DNA of 64,000 nt, taken from the NCBI RefSeq assembly GCF_015351245.1, contig NZ_JADKSO010000001.1, positions 620,001 to 684,000 of the forward strand, read 5' to 3'. The translations under genes and the position numbers were made by a program. Positions 48,971 to 58,723 of the stretch are shown here, piece by piece; position 1 is the first letter of the stretch; each line of letters starts with the position of its first letter. The notes beneath the pieces are model-generated. The model was not told where the DNA came from, made no database searches, and saw only the letters and a list, made by a program, of their open reading frames with translations. This DNA is from Rathayibacter sp. VKM Ac-2879. GTDB lineage: Bacteria; Actinomycetota; Actinomycetes; Actinomycetales; Microbacteriaceae.

Positions 48971-51900
48971 TCATGAGCGCATCCTCAGCCCACGCGGGTT
49001 CGCGACGAAGCCGGCGGCGACGAGGGCGTCACCGAAGGGCGTGCCGAGCGCGAACACGCCGTCGATCTTCTCGACGGTCAGCTTTTCGACGCCTCGAGAG
49101 CGGACCAGCTGCGAGAGCGCGCCGGCTGCGTCGGCGAGGGCCGCCTCTTCGTCGGTGAATGTGAGAGCGGTTTTGCCGCCGCGTTCGAGGTAGACCGCGA
49201 GAGCACCGTCGACGATGGCGACGAGCGCGCCAGCCTTGCGTCCGGGGCGGTGGCCCTCGACCTGCGGCCAGGGCAGGGCCGCGCCGAACGGGTTCGCGGG
49301 GTCGGTCGCGGCGAGCGCGAGGACCGGCCGCGGCCGGTCCTGGGCCTCGTCCTGTGGCGCGAACGTGCGGAGGCGATCGACGCTGCCCGCGGTACCGAAT
49401 TGCGCGGCGCCGAGCTTCTCGATGAAGTAGCCGCGGCGGGCGCGGCCCTGCTGCTCGAAGCCGCTGAGCACCTTGTAGGCGAGTGCGAAGCCGCCCAGGA
49501 CGCCCTCGGCCTGCACCGAGCCTCGGGTGACGATGCCGTAGCGCTCGAGCAGCGTCTCACCGAGCGCGTGGCCGCGGATCGTCGCGTCCGACTCCGCCAG
49601 GGGGACGATCGACCAGCGGCCGCCCGCGGTGGGCGGCCCGACCCGGGTGGCCATCGTGGTGCGCGTCATCGCCCGGCCGCGGGGAGCGCGGGCGCGGGCA
49701 GGCGCGCGCGGTTGGCGATGGGCGCCTCCGGTCGACCCGACGAGAGTGCGCAGCGGAGCGAGGGTGTCATTGGTGACCAGGCCCCCCCAGACCAGCTCCC
49801 AGAGGGTGTCGACGAGTCCGGTGTCGTCGGTCGACCCGACTGCGTCCGAGAGCTGGCGGAAGAAGTAGCCGCCGCCCGAGCCCAGTACGCCGACGATCTC
49901 TTGCTGAAGCTCGCCCAGGGGGACCGCCTCTGCGGCAGGGACGGGAAGGGTCACCCCGGCGGTGTCGGCAAGGTGCAGGCTCACCCAGCCGTCGTTGCCC
50001 GGGAGGGTTCCCGCCCCGGCCCAGAGCACCTCGCCCGTGGCGGTCAGCTCGTCGAGCATCGCAGGGGAGTAGTCACGGACGCGCGCGGGGAGGACCAGCG
50101 ACTCCCACGCCGAGGCCGGGATCGGCGTGCCCGCGAGCTGATCGATGACCGAGGCGACGCCGTCGACGCCGCGCAGGGAGCCTCCGACGTGCTGCCAGGC
50201 CGGCAGAAAGCGGCCGTAGGAGGCCGCATCGACCGGCTCGACCTCTTTGCGGAGCGCCGCCAGCGAGCGGCTGCGCAGACGCCGCAGCACCTCGGCGTCG
50301 CACCACTCGGTTCCGGTGCCCGTGGGGCGGAACTCGCCCTCGGAGACCCGCCGCTCGCCCGAGAGCCGGCGGAGCGTGTCGGTGACCACCGCGACGCCCA
50401 GACCCAGACGGCCGGCGACGGCCGTGGCGGTGAACGGCCCGTGGGTGCGCGCGTAGCGGGCCACGAGATCGCCGAGAGGGTCGCGGACCGGGTCGATGAA
50501 CGCCACCGGCACACCGATGGGAAGGGGCACGCCGAGCGCGTCGCGCAGTCGGGAGGCGTCCTCCATCGAGGCGTAGCGCTGCTCGCCGGCGAGGCCGACC
50601 GGTAGGACGCGCTTGGCCCGCACGAGCGCGGCGACGTGAGTCTCGAGCACGTCGCGGGCGAGAGGGGCCGCCTTCGCCACCTCGGCTGACGGGACGGACT
50701 CGTCGACGAGCCTCTCGCCGAGCTCGTCGAGGGTGAGCGGCCCGAGCAGGCGAAGCAGGTCGGCGGCCCCCTCGAGTCCGCGCAGACGCCGCTCCGGTTC
50801 GATCCGCTGCAATTCGCGTTCGATCTGCGCGAGCACCGCCGGGTCGAGCAGCTCGCGCAGCTCGGCGCGCCCGAGGAGCTCACCCAGCAGGGCAGCATCG
50901 ACCGAGAGGGCGGCGGCACGTCGCTCGGCCAGCGGGCTATCGCCCTCGTACATGAACGCGGCGACGTAGCCGAAGAGCATCGAGCGCGCGAAGGGACTGG
51001 CGGTCGGTGTCTCGACCTCGAGGATCCGCAGTTCGCGACCGTCCAGGCGCGCGGCGAGGCGGAGCAGCGCGGGCAGGTCGTAGACGTCCTGGAGGCATTC
51101 GCGCACGGTCTCGAGGATGATCGGGAAGGTCGGGTAGGTCCGCGCCACGTCGAGCAGCTGGGCAGCGCGCTGACGTTGCTGCCAGAGCGGCGAGCGCTTG
51201 CCGGGGTTGTAGCGGGGGAGGAGCAGCGCCCGGGCCGCGCACTCGCGGAACCGAGCGGCGAACAGCGCCGACCCGCCGACTTCGCCCGTGACCAGTTGTT
51301 CGAGCTCGTCGCGCTCGAAGAGGAAGAGCTCGGCGCCGGGTGGCTCGGACTCGGTATCGGGGATGCGCACCACGATGCCGTCGTCGCCGGCCATCGCTGC
51401 TCCGTCGACCCCGTGACGCTCACGGACTCGCGCGCCGATGGCGAGTGCCCACGGCGAGTGCACCTGCATGCCGTAGGGGGAGTGCAGCACGAGTCGCCAG
51501 TCGCCCAGCTCGTCGCGGAAGCGCTCGAGGACGAGCGTCCGGTCGTCGGGGATCTGACCGGTGGCGAGCCGTTGCTCGTCGAGGAACGAGAGCAGATTGT
51601 TCGTCGCGTACTCGTCGAGCCCCGCAGCGGTGCAGCGTGCGCGCGCGGTCTCGGGCGCTGCCGAGCCGACCTCACGGGTGAAGGCGCCGATCGCCTCGCC
51701 CAACTCGGCCGGACGCCCCTGCGAGTCGCCCTTCCAGAACGGGAGACGTCCCGGCTCGCCGAACGCGGGCGTCACGATCACGCGGTCGTAGGTGATCTCT
51801 TGGATCCGCCAGCTCGTGGCACCGAGGGCGAAGACGTCGCCCACTCGCGATTCGTAGACCATCTCTTCGTCGAGCTCGCCGACGCGGTTGCCGGTCGAGC

Positions 51901-53650
51901 CGGGCTCGCCGACCATGAACACCCCGAACAGGCCGCGGTCGGGGATGGTGCCGCCGCTCGTCACGGCGAGCCGCTGCGCTCCGGGGCGGCCCGTGAGGGT
52001 GTTGGCGTCGCGGTCCCAGACGACGCGGGGCCGCAGCTCGGCGAACTGATCGGACGGGTATCGACCCGAGAGGAGGTCGAGCGTGGCCTCATAGGCGGAG
52101 CGGGGCAACGAGACGAACGGGGCGCTGCGGCGGACCGTGTCGAACCATTCATCGACGTCGAGCTCGTCGAGCGCGGTCGCGGCGACGGTCTGCTGGGCGA
52201 GGATGTCGAGCGGATTCGCGGGCACCGAGATCGCCTCGATCAGCCCCGCGCGCATCCGCTCGGTGGTGACGGCCGAGTGCAGGAGGTCGGCCCGGTGCTT
52301 GGGGTAGAACGACCCGCGGGAGACCTCACCAACCTGATGGCCCGCTCGGCCCACCCGCTGGAGGGCGCTCGCGACGGAGGGCGGCGTCTCGACCTGCACC
52401 ACGAGGTCGACCGCGCCCATGTCGATGCCGAGTTCGAGGCTCGAGGTCGCGACGACACAGCGCAGTCGACCCGACTTGAGATCGTCCTCGATGATCGCGC
52501 GCTGCTCCTTGCTCACCGAGCCGTGGTGGGCGCGGGCGAGCAGCGGCTCGTCGTCGGGCGAGGACTGCCCGCTGCCGCTCGTGCCTCCCGCGGCGCCCAT
52601 CAGCTCGGCGGGCGCGCGGCGGCGTGCCGAGGAGGCGGCAGCCTCGCCAAGGAGCGCCCCGACGGCGACCGGCTCGCCTGCCTCGCGTGTTCGCTCGGCG
52701 TCGCGTCTTTCGGCGTAGATCTCGTTGAGCCGTGCGGTCAGTCGCTCGGCCAGCCGCCGAGAGTTGGCGAAGACGATCGAGGAGGTGTGTGCGAGCACGC
52801 TGTCGACGATCGACTCCTCGACGTGCGGCCAGATCGATCCGCTCTGGGGGCCGGTAGCCCCCATCGTCGAGCCCTCCTGCGCAGCGGTGGCGCCGAGCTC
52901 GGACATGTCTTCGACGGGGACCACGACGCGGAGGTCCCACTGCTTCTCGGAGGCGGGCGCCACGATCGCGACGGGCGAGCGGCCTGCGAGGAAACGGGCC
53001 ACCTCCTCCCGTGGCCGCACGGTGGCCGAGAGGCCGATGCGCTGAACGGGCTTAGGGAGCAGGGCGTCGAGCCGCTCGAGCGAGACGGCGAGGTGCGCGC
53101 CGCGTTTGGTCGAGGCGACCGCGTGCACCTCGTCGACGATCACCGTCTCGACCCCGCGCAGCGACTCCCTCGCGGCCGAGGTGAGCATGAGGTAGAGCGA
53201 CTCGGGAGTGGTGATGAGGATGTCGGGTGGGGTCTTCTGCAGCAGGCGCCGCTCGGCGGCCGGCGTGTCTCCGGATCGCACGCCGACGGTGATCGTGGCG
53301 GGTGCCTCACCGATCCCCTCGGCGCTCAAGCGCAGCGCCGTCTGGGTGACGCCGACCAGCGGCGAGCGGAGATTGCGCTCGACGTCGACTCCGAGCGCCT
53401 TCAACGGCGAGACGTAGAGCACTCGCGTGCGGTGTAGCGGATCGCTCGGGGGCGGCCCCTGCACGAGCCGGTCGATCGCCCAGAGGAAGGCCGAGAGGGT
53501 CTTGCCGGAGCCGGTCGGCGCGACGACGAGCGCGTGCGCCCCGCTCGAGATCGCCGACCAGGCCCCCTCTTGGGCGGCCGTCGGAGCCGGGAACGCACCC
53601 TCGAACCACGCTCGCGTGGCGGGGGAGAAGCGCTCGAGGACATCCGACAT
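48971..53650 (-). CDS. lhr: Lhr-type ATP-dependent DNA/RNA helicase
   Basis: 1559 residues from the ATG at 53650 (GAGGAGG ribosome site); the longer frame to 53785 is not helicase-like. Superfamily 2 motifs: VVAPTGSGKTLSAFLWAI near 40, VIVDEVHAVASTKRG (DEVH), LSATVRPREEVA, VATSSLELGIDMGAVDLV and QRVGRAGHQ. The Lhr winged-helix and large C-terminal domains follow. Between motifs III and IV there is a low-complexity insert (about 245-265, GATAAQEGSTMGATGPQSG). Lhr unwinds 3'-5' in DNA repair and is DNA-damage induced in mycobacteria. It heads a unit with nei. Confidence 0.95.
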   Translation of the reverse strand: MSDVLERFSPATRAWFEGAFPAPTAAQEGAWSAISSGAHALVVAPTGSGKTLSAFLWAIDRLVQGPPPSDPLHRTRVLYVSPLKALGVDVERNLRSPLVGVTQTALRLSAEGIGEAPATITVGVRSGDTPAAERRLLQKTPPDILITTPESLYLMLTSAARESLRGVETVIVDEVHAVASTKRGAHLAVSLERLDALLPKPVQRIGLSATVRPREEVARFLAGRSPVAIVAPASEKQWDLRVVVPVEDMSELGATAAQEGSTMGATGPQSGSIWPHVEESIVDSVLAHTSSIVFANSRRLAERLTARLNEIYAERRDAERTREAGEPVAVGALLGEAAASSARRRAPAELMGAAGGTSGSGQSSPDDEPLLARAHHGSVSKEQRAIIEDDLKSGRLRCVVATSSLELGIDMGAVDLVVQVETPPSVASALQRVGRAGHQVGEVSRGSFYPKHRADLLHSAVTTERMRAGLIEAISVPANPLDILAQQTVAATALDELDVDEWFDTVRRSAPFVSLPRSAYEATLDLLSGRYPSDQFAELRPRVVWDRDANTLTGRPGAQRLAVTSGGTIPDRGLFGVFMVGEPGSTGNRVGELDEEMVYESRVGDVFALGATSWRIQEITYDRVIVTPAFGEPGRLPFWKGDSQGRPAELGEAIGAFTREVGSAAPETARARCTAAGLDEYATNNLLSFLDEQRLATGQIPDDRTLVLERFRDELGDWRLVLHSPYGMQVHSPWALAIGARVRERHGVDGAAMAGDDGIVVRIPDTESEPPGAELFLFERDELEQLVTGEVGGSALFAARFRECAARALLLPRYNPGKRSPLWQQRQRAAQLLDVARTYPTFPIILETVRECLQDVYDLPALLRLAARLDGRELRILEVETPTASPFARSMLFGYVAAFMYEGDSPLAERRAAALSVDAALLGELLGRAELRELLDPAVLAQIERELQRIEPERRLRGLEGAADLLRLLGPLTLDELGERLVDESVPSAEVAKAAPLARDVLETHVAALVRAKRVLPVGLAGEQRYASMEDASRLRDALGVPLPIGVPVAFIDPVRDPLGDLVARYARTHGPFTATAVAGRLGLGVAVVTDTLRRLSGERRVSEGEFRPTGTGTEWCDAEVLRRLRSRSLAALRKEVEPVDAASYGRFLPAWQHVGGSLRGVDGVASVIDQLAGTPIPASAWESLVLPARVRDYSPAMLDELTATGEVLWAGAGTLPGNDGWVSLHLADTAGVTLPVPAAEAVPLGELQQEIVGVLGSGGGYFFRQLSDAVGSTDDTGLVDTLWELVWGGLVTNDTLAPLRTLVGSTGGAHRQPRAPARARAPRGRAMTRTTMATRVGPPTAGGRWSIVPLAESDATIRGHALGETLLERYGIVTRGSVQAEGVLGGFALAYKVLSGFEQQGRARRGYFIEKLGAAQFGTAGSVDRLRTFAPQDEAQDRPRPVLALAATDPANPFGAALPWPQVEGHRPGRKAGALVAIVDGALAVYLERGGKTALTFTDEEAALADAAGALSQLVRSRGVEKLTVEKIDGVFALGTPFGDALVAAGFVANPRGLRMRS

Positions 53651-53812
53651 GCACTCATCCTCCTCGGCACCACCGACATTCGCCGGTCTCCGTCGAGGAG
53701 GCCTCCTCCGACGGTGCCAGGGACGCCGCTTCCTGGCCAACCCTTGACGTGCCCCGAAGTCGAACGCGGGCGCCCCCGTCGGCATCGGTGGCAGAGATCG
53801 TGAGCGAGCGCG

Positions 53813-54460
53813 TCAGGCGAAGCCCAGGCGCACGAAGGTGCCGATGTCGGCGAGCTCCGCCTGGCTCACCCCGTGGGCGACACCCTCGTAGACGCGCGCG
53901 TCGAGCGCGGTGTGCTCGGGGAACCAGGCGCCCGCCTCCCGCACGAGGTCTTCGGGGATCACTGCGTCGAGCGTGCCGCGACCCCAGAACAGCGGCGGCC
54001 GATCCCGCGCCAGCCGTTCGTCGGCATCGTCGCCCTCGGCCAGGGGCACGACGAACCCGGAGAGCGCGACCGTGAAGACGAAGCGGTCGGGCGCCCGTCG
54101 CAGCAGCTGCACTGCGAGGGCCGCGCCCTGCGAGAAGCCGAGCAGGCCGACCGGCCCCGCGTGGTCGAGGGAGTCGAGCCAGTCGAGGACCCCGCGCGTC
54201 GCCTCCTCCACCGCGGCAGGATCGGCGCGCGGCTCGCCCGGCTCGAGGGGGAGCCGCAGCGGCCACCACGCATTCGCGCCGCCTCCCAGAGCGAGGGGTG
54301 CGCGGAGGGACGCGAGCACCGGCTCCAGCGGGAGGTACGCGCCGAGCGAGAACAGGTCGCCTTCGTGCGAGCCGTAGCCGTGGAGCAGCACCAGCAGCGG
54401 GCGCCCCGCGCGATCGCGTTCGGAGGAGGACCACAGCACCGCGTTCGCGTCGATTCCCAT
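53813..54460 (-). CDS. Phospholipase/carboxylesterase-type alpha/beta hydrolase
   Basis: 215 residues from the ATG at 54460. LLVLLHGYGSHEGDLF forms the oxyanion loop near 22-37, GLLGFSQGAALAVQLL is the nucleophile elbow near 104, the acid is in WGRGTLDAVIPEDL near 162, and the catalytic His is in YEGVAHGVSQAEL near 196. This is the small esterase family (YpfH/Lysophospholipase II) with no signal peptide. The natural substrate is unknown. It is divergent from the NUDIX-like gene; the gap holds a 12-bp palindrome. Confidence 0.9.
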   Translation of the reverse strand: MGIDANAVLWSSSERDRAGRPLLVLLHGYGSHEGDLFSLGAYLPLEPVLASLRAPLALGGGANAWWPLRLPLEPGEPRADPAAVEEATRGVLDWLDSLDHAGPVGLLGFSQGAALAVQLLRRAPDRFVFTVALSGFVVPLAEGDDADERLARDRPPLFWGRGTLDAVIPEDLVREAGAWFPEHTALDARVYEGVAHGVSQAELADIGTFVRLGFA

Positions 54461-54493
54461 CGCACCATCATCCCCCGCGGCGGTCGGGAGGGT

Positions 54494-54505
54494 CCGACCG
54501 GTCGG
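54494..54505. promoter_or_regulatory. 12-bp palindrome in a divergent promoter region
   Basis: CCGACCGGTCGG, perfectly self-complementary, between the esterase start (54460) and the NUDIX-like start (54537). It would overlap the -35 region of the latter. The regulator is unknown and the function is inferred from position only. Confidence 0.4.
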
Positions 54506-54536
54506 AAGACCAGCCGGGTCGGGTAAGAATGGCTCC

Positions 54537-55076
54537 ATGAGCGTGCGAACCCCTGACCCCAACTCCGGGTGGCTGTCCGACGACGAGCTCGCCGAGATCC
54601 GTCGTCGGCTCCCGCTGCTGTACGTGGAGGCGGTGCCCGTGCGCGTCGACGGGCTCGGCCAGGTCACCGAGGTGGGGGTGCTGCTTCGCGCGACGGCGAC
54701 GGGGCAGATCACCCGCACGATCGTGTCCGGGCGCGTGATGTACGGAGAGACCCTGCGCGACGCGCTCTTCCGTCACCTCGAGAAAGACCTCGGCCCGATG
54801 GCGTTCCCGCTCCTGCCGGCGAGCCCGCACCCCTTCCACGTCGCCGAGTATTTCCCGATGCCCGGCATGGGTCCCTTCACAGATGAGCGTCAGCACGCCG
54901 TGTCGCTCGCCTACGTCGTGCCCGTCACCGGAACCTGCGACCCACGACAGGATGCGCTCGAGCTGACGTGGATGACTCCTGACGAGGCGTCCTCCGACGC
55001 CGTCTCAGCCGAGATGGAGGGAGGTCGCGGCGCACTCGTCCGCGCCGCCCTCGCCTCGGTGGGCAAGCTGCGCTGA
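54537..55076 (+). CDS. NUDIX-fold protein, DUF4916 family
   Basis: 179 residues. The pattern WLSDDELAEIRRRLPLLYVEAVPVRVD, then ITRTIVSGRVMYGETLRDALFRHLEKDLG, HPFHVAEYFP and ELTWMTPDEASS is that of the actinobacterial DUF4916 family, structurally NUDIX-like. The helix GRVMYGETLRDALFRHLEKDLG takes the place of the Nudix box but lacks its REUXEE glutamates, so hydrolase activity is uncertain. An AAGAAT six bases before the ATG suggests a leaderless start. Confidence 0.88.
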   Translation: MSVRTPDPNSGWLSDDELAEIRRRLPLLYVEAVPVRVDGLGQVTEVGVLLRATATGQITRTIVSGRVMYGETLRDALFRHLEKDLGPMAFPLLPASPHPFHVAEYFPMPGMGPFTDERQHAVSLAYVVPVTGTCDPRQDALELTWMTPDEASSDAVSAEMEGGRGALVRAALASVGKLR

Positions 55077-55084
55077 CAGCAGAA

Positions 55085-55120
55085 GGGCCCCTCCGCTGAC
55101 GTGATGTCACGGAGGGGCCC
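55085..55120. terminator. Bidirectional terminator
   Basis: GGGCCCCTCCG pairs exactly with CGGAGGGGCCC around an inner TGAC/GTCA stem, just after the NUDIX-like gene (55076) and 87 bases before the end of the helicase gene on the other strand. Confidence 0.9.
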
Positions 55121-55207
55121 CTCTTCCTCATCGGCGGCTCCCGCTCTGCTTCTCGCGAGGCGGGATCTGCCGACCGGGGTGCGCCGCCGAGCGGCGCACG
55201 ATCGGGC

Positions 55208-56755
55208 TCAGCCTTGCGCGCGGCGCCCGCCGCGGCGCTGGCCGCCGGAGGTCTCGCGGGCGGGAGCGGCCGAGGACGCGCCTCCGGTGGCCGTGCTGTA
55301 GAACGAGCGCGAGCCTCCCGAGGTGGCGGGGGCTGCGCCCGAGCGGCCGCGGCCACCTCGAGCGCCGCCGCGGGCCGCTCCCTCGGAGGCGGTGCGGTCG
55401 CGGCGGGGACGGTCGGAGCCGCCCGTGGTCGACGACGCACCCGAGCGAGCGCCGCGGGGGGCGGCGGTGCCGTCGGTGCGAGCCGCACGCTTGCGCTGAG
55501 CGTTCGCGCCCTGCGAGCGGCCGCCCTGCGACTGGCCGCGGACGGGCTCGACCACGGCGGTGGGCGTCACATAGGGCGCGACCTCGCCGACGAGCTCGGT
55601 GACCGCGCGGGAGTCTGCGGTGACCTGCTGCGGGGTGACCGCGATCGCGGCCTTGCGCAGGAGCGTCTTCACGTCGCTGCGCTGCGTGGGCAGCACGACC
55701 GTGACGACGTCTCCCTCGCTGCCGGCACGGGCGGTGCGGCCGGAGCGGTGCAGGTATGCCTTGTGCTCCATCGGCGGGTCGACGTGGATCACGAGCTCGA
55801 CGTCATCGACGTGCACGCCACGGGCGGCGACGTCGGTCGCGACGAGCACCTTCACGGTGCCGGCGCCGAAGGCCGCGAGGTTGCGATCGCGCGCCACCTG
55901 CGAGAGGTTGCCGTGCAGGTCGACCGCGGGGATGCCCTGGCTGCTGAGCTGCTTGGCGAGCTTCTTCGCGTGGTGCTTGGTGCGCATGAAGAGGATGCGG
56001 CGGCCGGTGCCGGAGGCGAGGGTCTTCACGAGCGCGTTCTTGGCGTCGATGCCGTCGACCTCGAAGACGTGGTGGGTCATCAGTGCGACCGGCGAGTTGG
56101 CCTCGTCGACCGAGTGCAGCACCTCGTTCTGGAGGTACTTCTTCACCAGCTTGTCCACGCCGTTGTCGAGCGTCGCCGAGAACAGCAGACGCTGGCCTCC
56201 GCGGGGGGTCTTGTCGAGGATGCGCGTGACGACGGGCAGGAAGCCGAGGTCGGCCATGTGGTCGGCCTCGTCGAGCACGGTGATCTCCACAGCGTCGAGG
56301 TTCACGAAGCCCTGCTTCATGAGGTCCTCGAGGCGGCCGGGGCACGCCACGACGATGTCGACGCCCTGCTTGAGGGCGGCGACCTGGCGCTGCTGTGAGA
56401 CGCCTCCGAAGATCGTGGTCGTGACGATGCCGTAGGCGTCGGCGAGCGGCTGCATGGCCGCCGTGATCTGGGTGGCGAGTTCGCGGGTCGGCGCGAGCAC
56501 GAGACCGAGCGGGCGGCCGGGGCGGCGGCGTCCGCCGGCGAGGGAGCCACCGAGTCGGGCGATCATCGGGATGGCGAAGGCGAGGGTCTTGCCCGAGCCC
56601 GTCTTGCCGCGGCCGAGGACGTCGCGGCCGTTCAGGGTGTCGGGCAGCGTGTCGACCTGGATCGGGAACGGCTCGATGATGCCGCTCGCGGTGAGCGCGG
56701 CCACGAGGGGGGCCGGGACGCCGAGGGCACTGAAGGAGGAGGGGGTGTTCGACAT
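55208..56755 (-). CDS. DEAD-box RNA helicase with Arg/Gly-rich tail
   Basis: 515 residues from the ATG at 56755 (AAAGG eight bases ahead). Q-motif EPFPIQVDTLPDTL, Walker A GRGKTGSGKTLAFAIP near 47, Ia PTRELATQI, DEAD in VLDEADHMADLG near 180, LLFSATLDNGVD, VATDVAARGVHVDD and HRSGRTARAG. The last 110 residues are basic and Gly/Ser/Arg-rich (GRSGAAPATSGGSR, GGQRRGGRRAQG), an RNA-binding tail as in RhlE or CsdA. It resolves RNA structure for ribosome assembly, often in the cold. Walker A has Gly instead of the usual Ala before the Lys-Thr. The gap 56756-57007 upstream shows no gene. Confidence 0.94.
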   Translation of the reverse strand: MSNTPSSFSALGVPAPLVAALTASGIIEPFPIQVDTLPDTLNGRDVLGRGKTGSGKTLAFAIPMIARLGGSLAGGRRRPGRPLGLVLAPTRELATQITAAMQPLADAYGIVTTTIFGGVSQQRQVAALKQGVDIVVACPGRLEDLMKQGFVNLDAVEITVLDEADHMADLGFLPVVTRILDKTPRGGQRLLFSATLDNGVDKLVKKYLQNEVLHSVDEANSPVALMTHHVFEVDGIDAKNALVKTLASGTGRRILFMRTKHHAKKLAKQLSSQGIPAVDLHGNLSQVARDRNLAAFGAGTVKVLVATDVAARGVHVDDVELVIHVDPPMEHKAYLHRSGRTARAGSEGDVVTVVLPTQRSDVKTLLRKAAIAVTPQQVTADSRAVTELVGEVAPYVTPTAVVEPVRGQSQGGRSQGANAQRKRAARTDGTAAPRGARSGASSTTGGSDRPRRDRTASEGAARGGARGGRGRSGAAPATSGGSRSFYSTATGGASSAAPARETSGGQRRGGRRAQG

Positions 56756-57007
56756 GGAGTGGTGCCTTTCGAGGGCATCATGCCGATCGGACGTCGCGCG
56801 GGCGGTGGCCGGGGCGCGGGTGATCGGCGTTCGGGCGAAGGTGACGGTGGTCACATCCGTTCGCCGTACGATTCGGTGCGCGCGGCCGGGGGCCTCATGC
56901 ACGTGCGCCAGATGGTCGGGACGGATCCTCGACGGTCAGAGTCCTAGGGGACAAGGGGCGTTCTACGACGCGGGGGAGCGCAGTCTTCGCGCTCGCACCC
57001 CTCCACT

Positions 57008-57856
57008 CTAGCGGATGCCGATCCATCCCCGCATCGCCGCCTGCACGCGGGAGCCGTCGACGTCGCCGATCTTCATGCCCACGAACTCCCTCGCCCAGTC
57101 GGAGGTCTGCACCCGGAAGGGCGGCTCCTCCTCGCGCAGGACCGACAGGATCACCGCGGCGACATCGCTCGGCTCCTGGGCGTGCGTCGAGGCAAAGGAG
57201 GAGGCGGCGCGGTCGAGGTACGCGCCGAGGGCCGACGCGTAGGGCCCGGCCTGGGCGAGCATCGCGCTCGCGTCGACTCCCGCGTTGTCGACGAAGCTGC
57301 TGCGCACGGCGCCCGGTTCGACGAGGGAGACGCGCACGCCGACCGAGCCGGCGACCGGCGCGAGCGCCTCGAAGAATCCCTCGACGGCGAATTTCGCCGC
57401 GCAGTAGTCCTCGTTGAAGGGCTGGCCGATGGCGCCTCCGACGCTCGAGACCGTGACGAGGCGTCCGCGAGAGGAGCGGAGCATCGGCAGCGCGGCGCGC
57501 GTCAGCGCGACGGTGCCGAAGAAGTTGACCTCCATCACCTCGCGGAGCTCGGACGGCTCCTCGAGCTCCGCCGTGCCGAGGTGGCCGGCGCCGGCGTTGT
57601 TGACGAGCGCGTCGAGGGAGCCGTGCTCCTCCTCGATCAGGCGGATGCAGGCGTCGATGGAGTCGCTGTCCGTGAGGTCGAGCGGCCGGACGTCGACCTC
57701 GACGCGCGCTTCCTCGATCGCGGAGCGGAGCCCCTCGGCGTGATCGGGATCCCGGACCGTCGCGACGACCCTCCAGCCTGCGCGTGCCGCTTCGATCGCG
57801 GTGGCGCGGCCGATGCCGGAGGAGGTGCCTGTGACGAGGAGGACGGGACGGGGCAT
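57008..57856 (-). CDS. SDR family oxidoreductase (classical)
   Basis: 282 residues from the ATG at 57856. Cofactor motif LVTGTSSGIGRATA (near 6-19), VRDPD for NADP preference, VNNAGAGHLG near 84, catalytic Ser in VTVSSVGGAIG and YCAAKFAVEGFFEAL (Tyr-x-x-x-Lys near 150). The pattern SGRLV(T/N)VSSVGG and SVEGFFE occurs in dehydrogenases acting on hydrophobic alcohols. The substrate is unknown. Longer upstream reading (to 57922) has no ribosome site. Confidence 0.9.
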   Translation of the reverse strand: MPRPVLLVTGTSSGIGRATAIEAARAGWRVVATVRDPDHAEGLRSAIEEARVEVDVRPLDLTDSDSIDACIRLIEEEHGSLDALVNNAGAGHLGTAELEEPSELREVMEVNFFGTVALTRAALPMLRSSRGRLVTVSSVGGAIGQPFNEDYCAAKFAVEGFFEALAPVAGSVGVRVSLVEPGAVRSSFVDNAGVDASAMLAQAGPYASALGAYLDRAASSFASTHAQEPSDVAAVILSVLREEEPPFRVQTSDWAREFVGMKIGDVDGSRVQAAMRGWIGIR

Positions 57857-57976
57857 GCGAGATTCCTGCTTTCCGGCGCACGACGGCGCCGCCGGGAGGC
57901 TATCGGCCGCGTCTCCGAGCACACTCAGCCTCGCGGTCGCCCCCGCCGCCCCCGCCCGCTCCGCGTCCCCGTGGGC

Positions 57977-58723
57977 TCATCCGCGGTAGCGCTCGCCGAC
58001 CGGTACCTCGACCGCGAGCGTGTTGCCCGCCTGCGCCAGCGGGCACGCCCAGGCCGGGTCGTAGGCGCACGACGGGTTGTAGGCGAAGTTGAAGTCGAGA
58101 ACGAGCGTCGAGGGGGTCGCCCCGGCCCCCAGATCGGCGCCCTTGATCGTGTCGAGGAGGTAGCGGCCACCGCCGTAGGTGCCGCCCGGGCGGCCTGCGA
58201 GCGCGTCTTTCACGGGCAGGAAGATCCCTCCGCCGTACGAGGCGAGTCGCCAGACATCGAGACTCCCGGCGCCGGGCACCTCCACGACGCCGATCAGCTC
58301 GAAGGGGACGGTGCCGTCTGTGCCCGTCTCGACGTCCATCCGCCGCGACTCCTCGGCCGGGGAGATCGCGAGCTCGAACCGCCACGATGCGTCGTAGGGC
58401 GCGATGGGGAGGGAGCGGAAGTGCGCCCGATCGGCGGGCAGCAGCGGAGTGGAGGGGTGGCGCGCGAAGAGGGCGTTGCGCCCGCGGATCCACGCGGCGT
58501 GCGCGGCGAGCAGGTCGACGTTCGAGAGCCGCCGCACCTCGGCGTAGAGGGCGTGCACGTGGCGACGCCAGTCGGCCACTTCGATCGCGGAGGCGAGGCG
58601 GCGGCGTGGCGACACCGCCTCCTGCTCGTGGTCCTCCGACTCCTCGCCGGAGGGCCAGCGGAAGTGCAGCAGCTCGTTGCGCGAGAGCTCGATGGCCTCC
58701 TCGGCGGTGCCGTCGGCGCTCAT
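57977..58723 (-). CDS. DUF1684 domain protein
   Basis: 248 residues. The family hallmark sits at the C-terminus: LVLDFNFAYNPSCAYDPAW, then CPLAQAGNTLAVEVPVGE. Upstream are WRRHVHALYAEVRRLS and ELIGVVEVPGAGSLDVWRLASYGGGIFLPVKD. The function of DUF1684 proteins is unknown; the conserved Asn, Tyr, Cys and Asp suggest a metal or substrate site. It overlaps the preceding gene by four bases (ATGA), so they are translated together. Confidence 0.9.
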   Translation of the reverse strand: MSADGTAEEAIELSRNELLHFRWPSGEESEDHEQEAVSPRRRLASAIEVADWRRHVHALYAEVRRLSNVDLLAAHAAWIRGRNALFARHPSTPLLPADRAHFRSLPIAPYDASWRFELAISPAEESRRMDVETGTDGTVPFELIGVVEVPGAGSLDVWRLASYGGGIFLPVKDALAGRPGGTYGGGRYLLDTIKGADLGAGATPSTLVLDFNFAYNPSCAYDPAWACPLAQAGNTLAVEVPVGERYRG

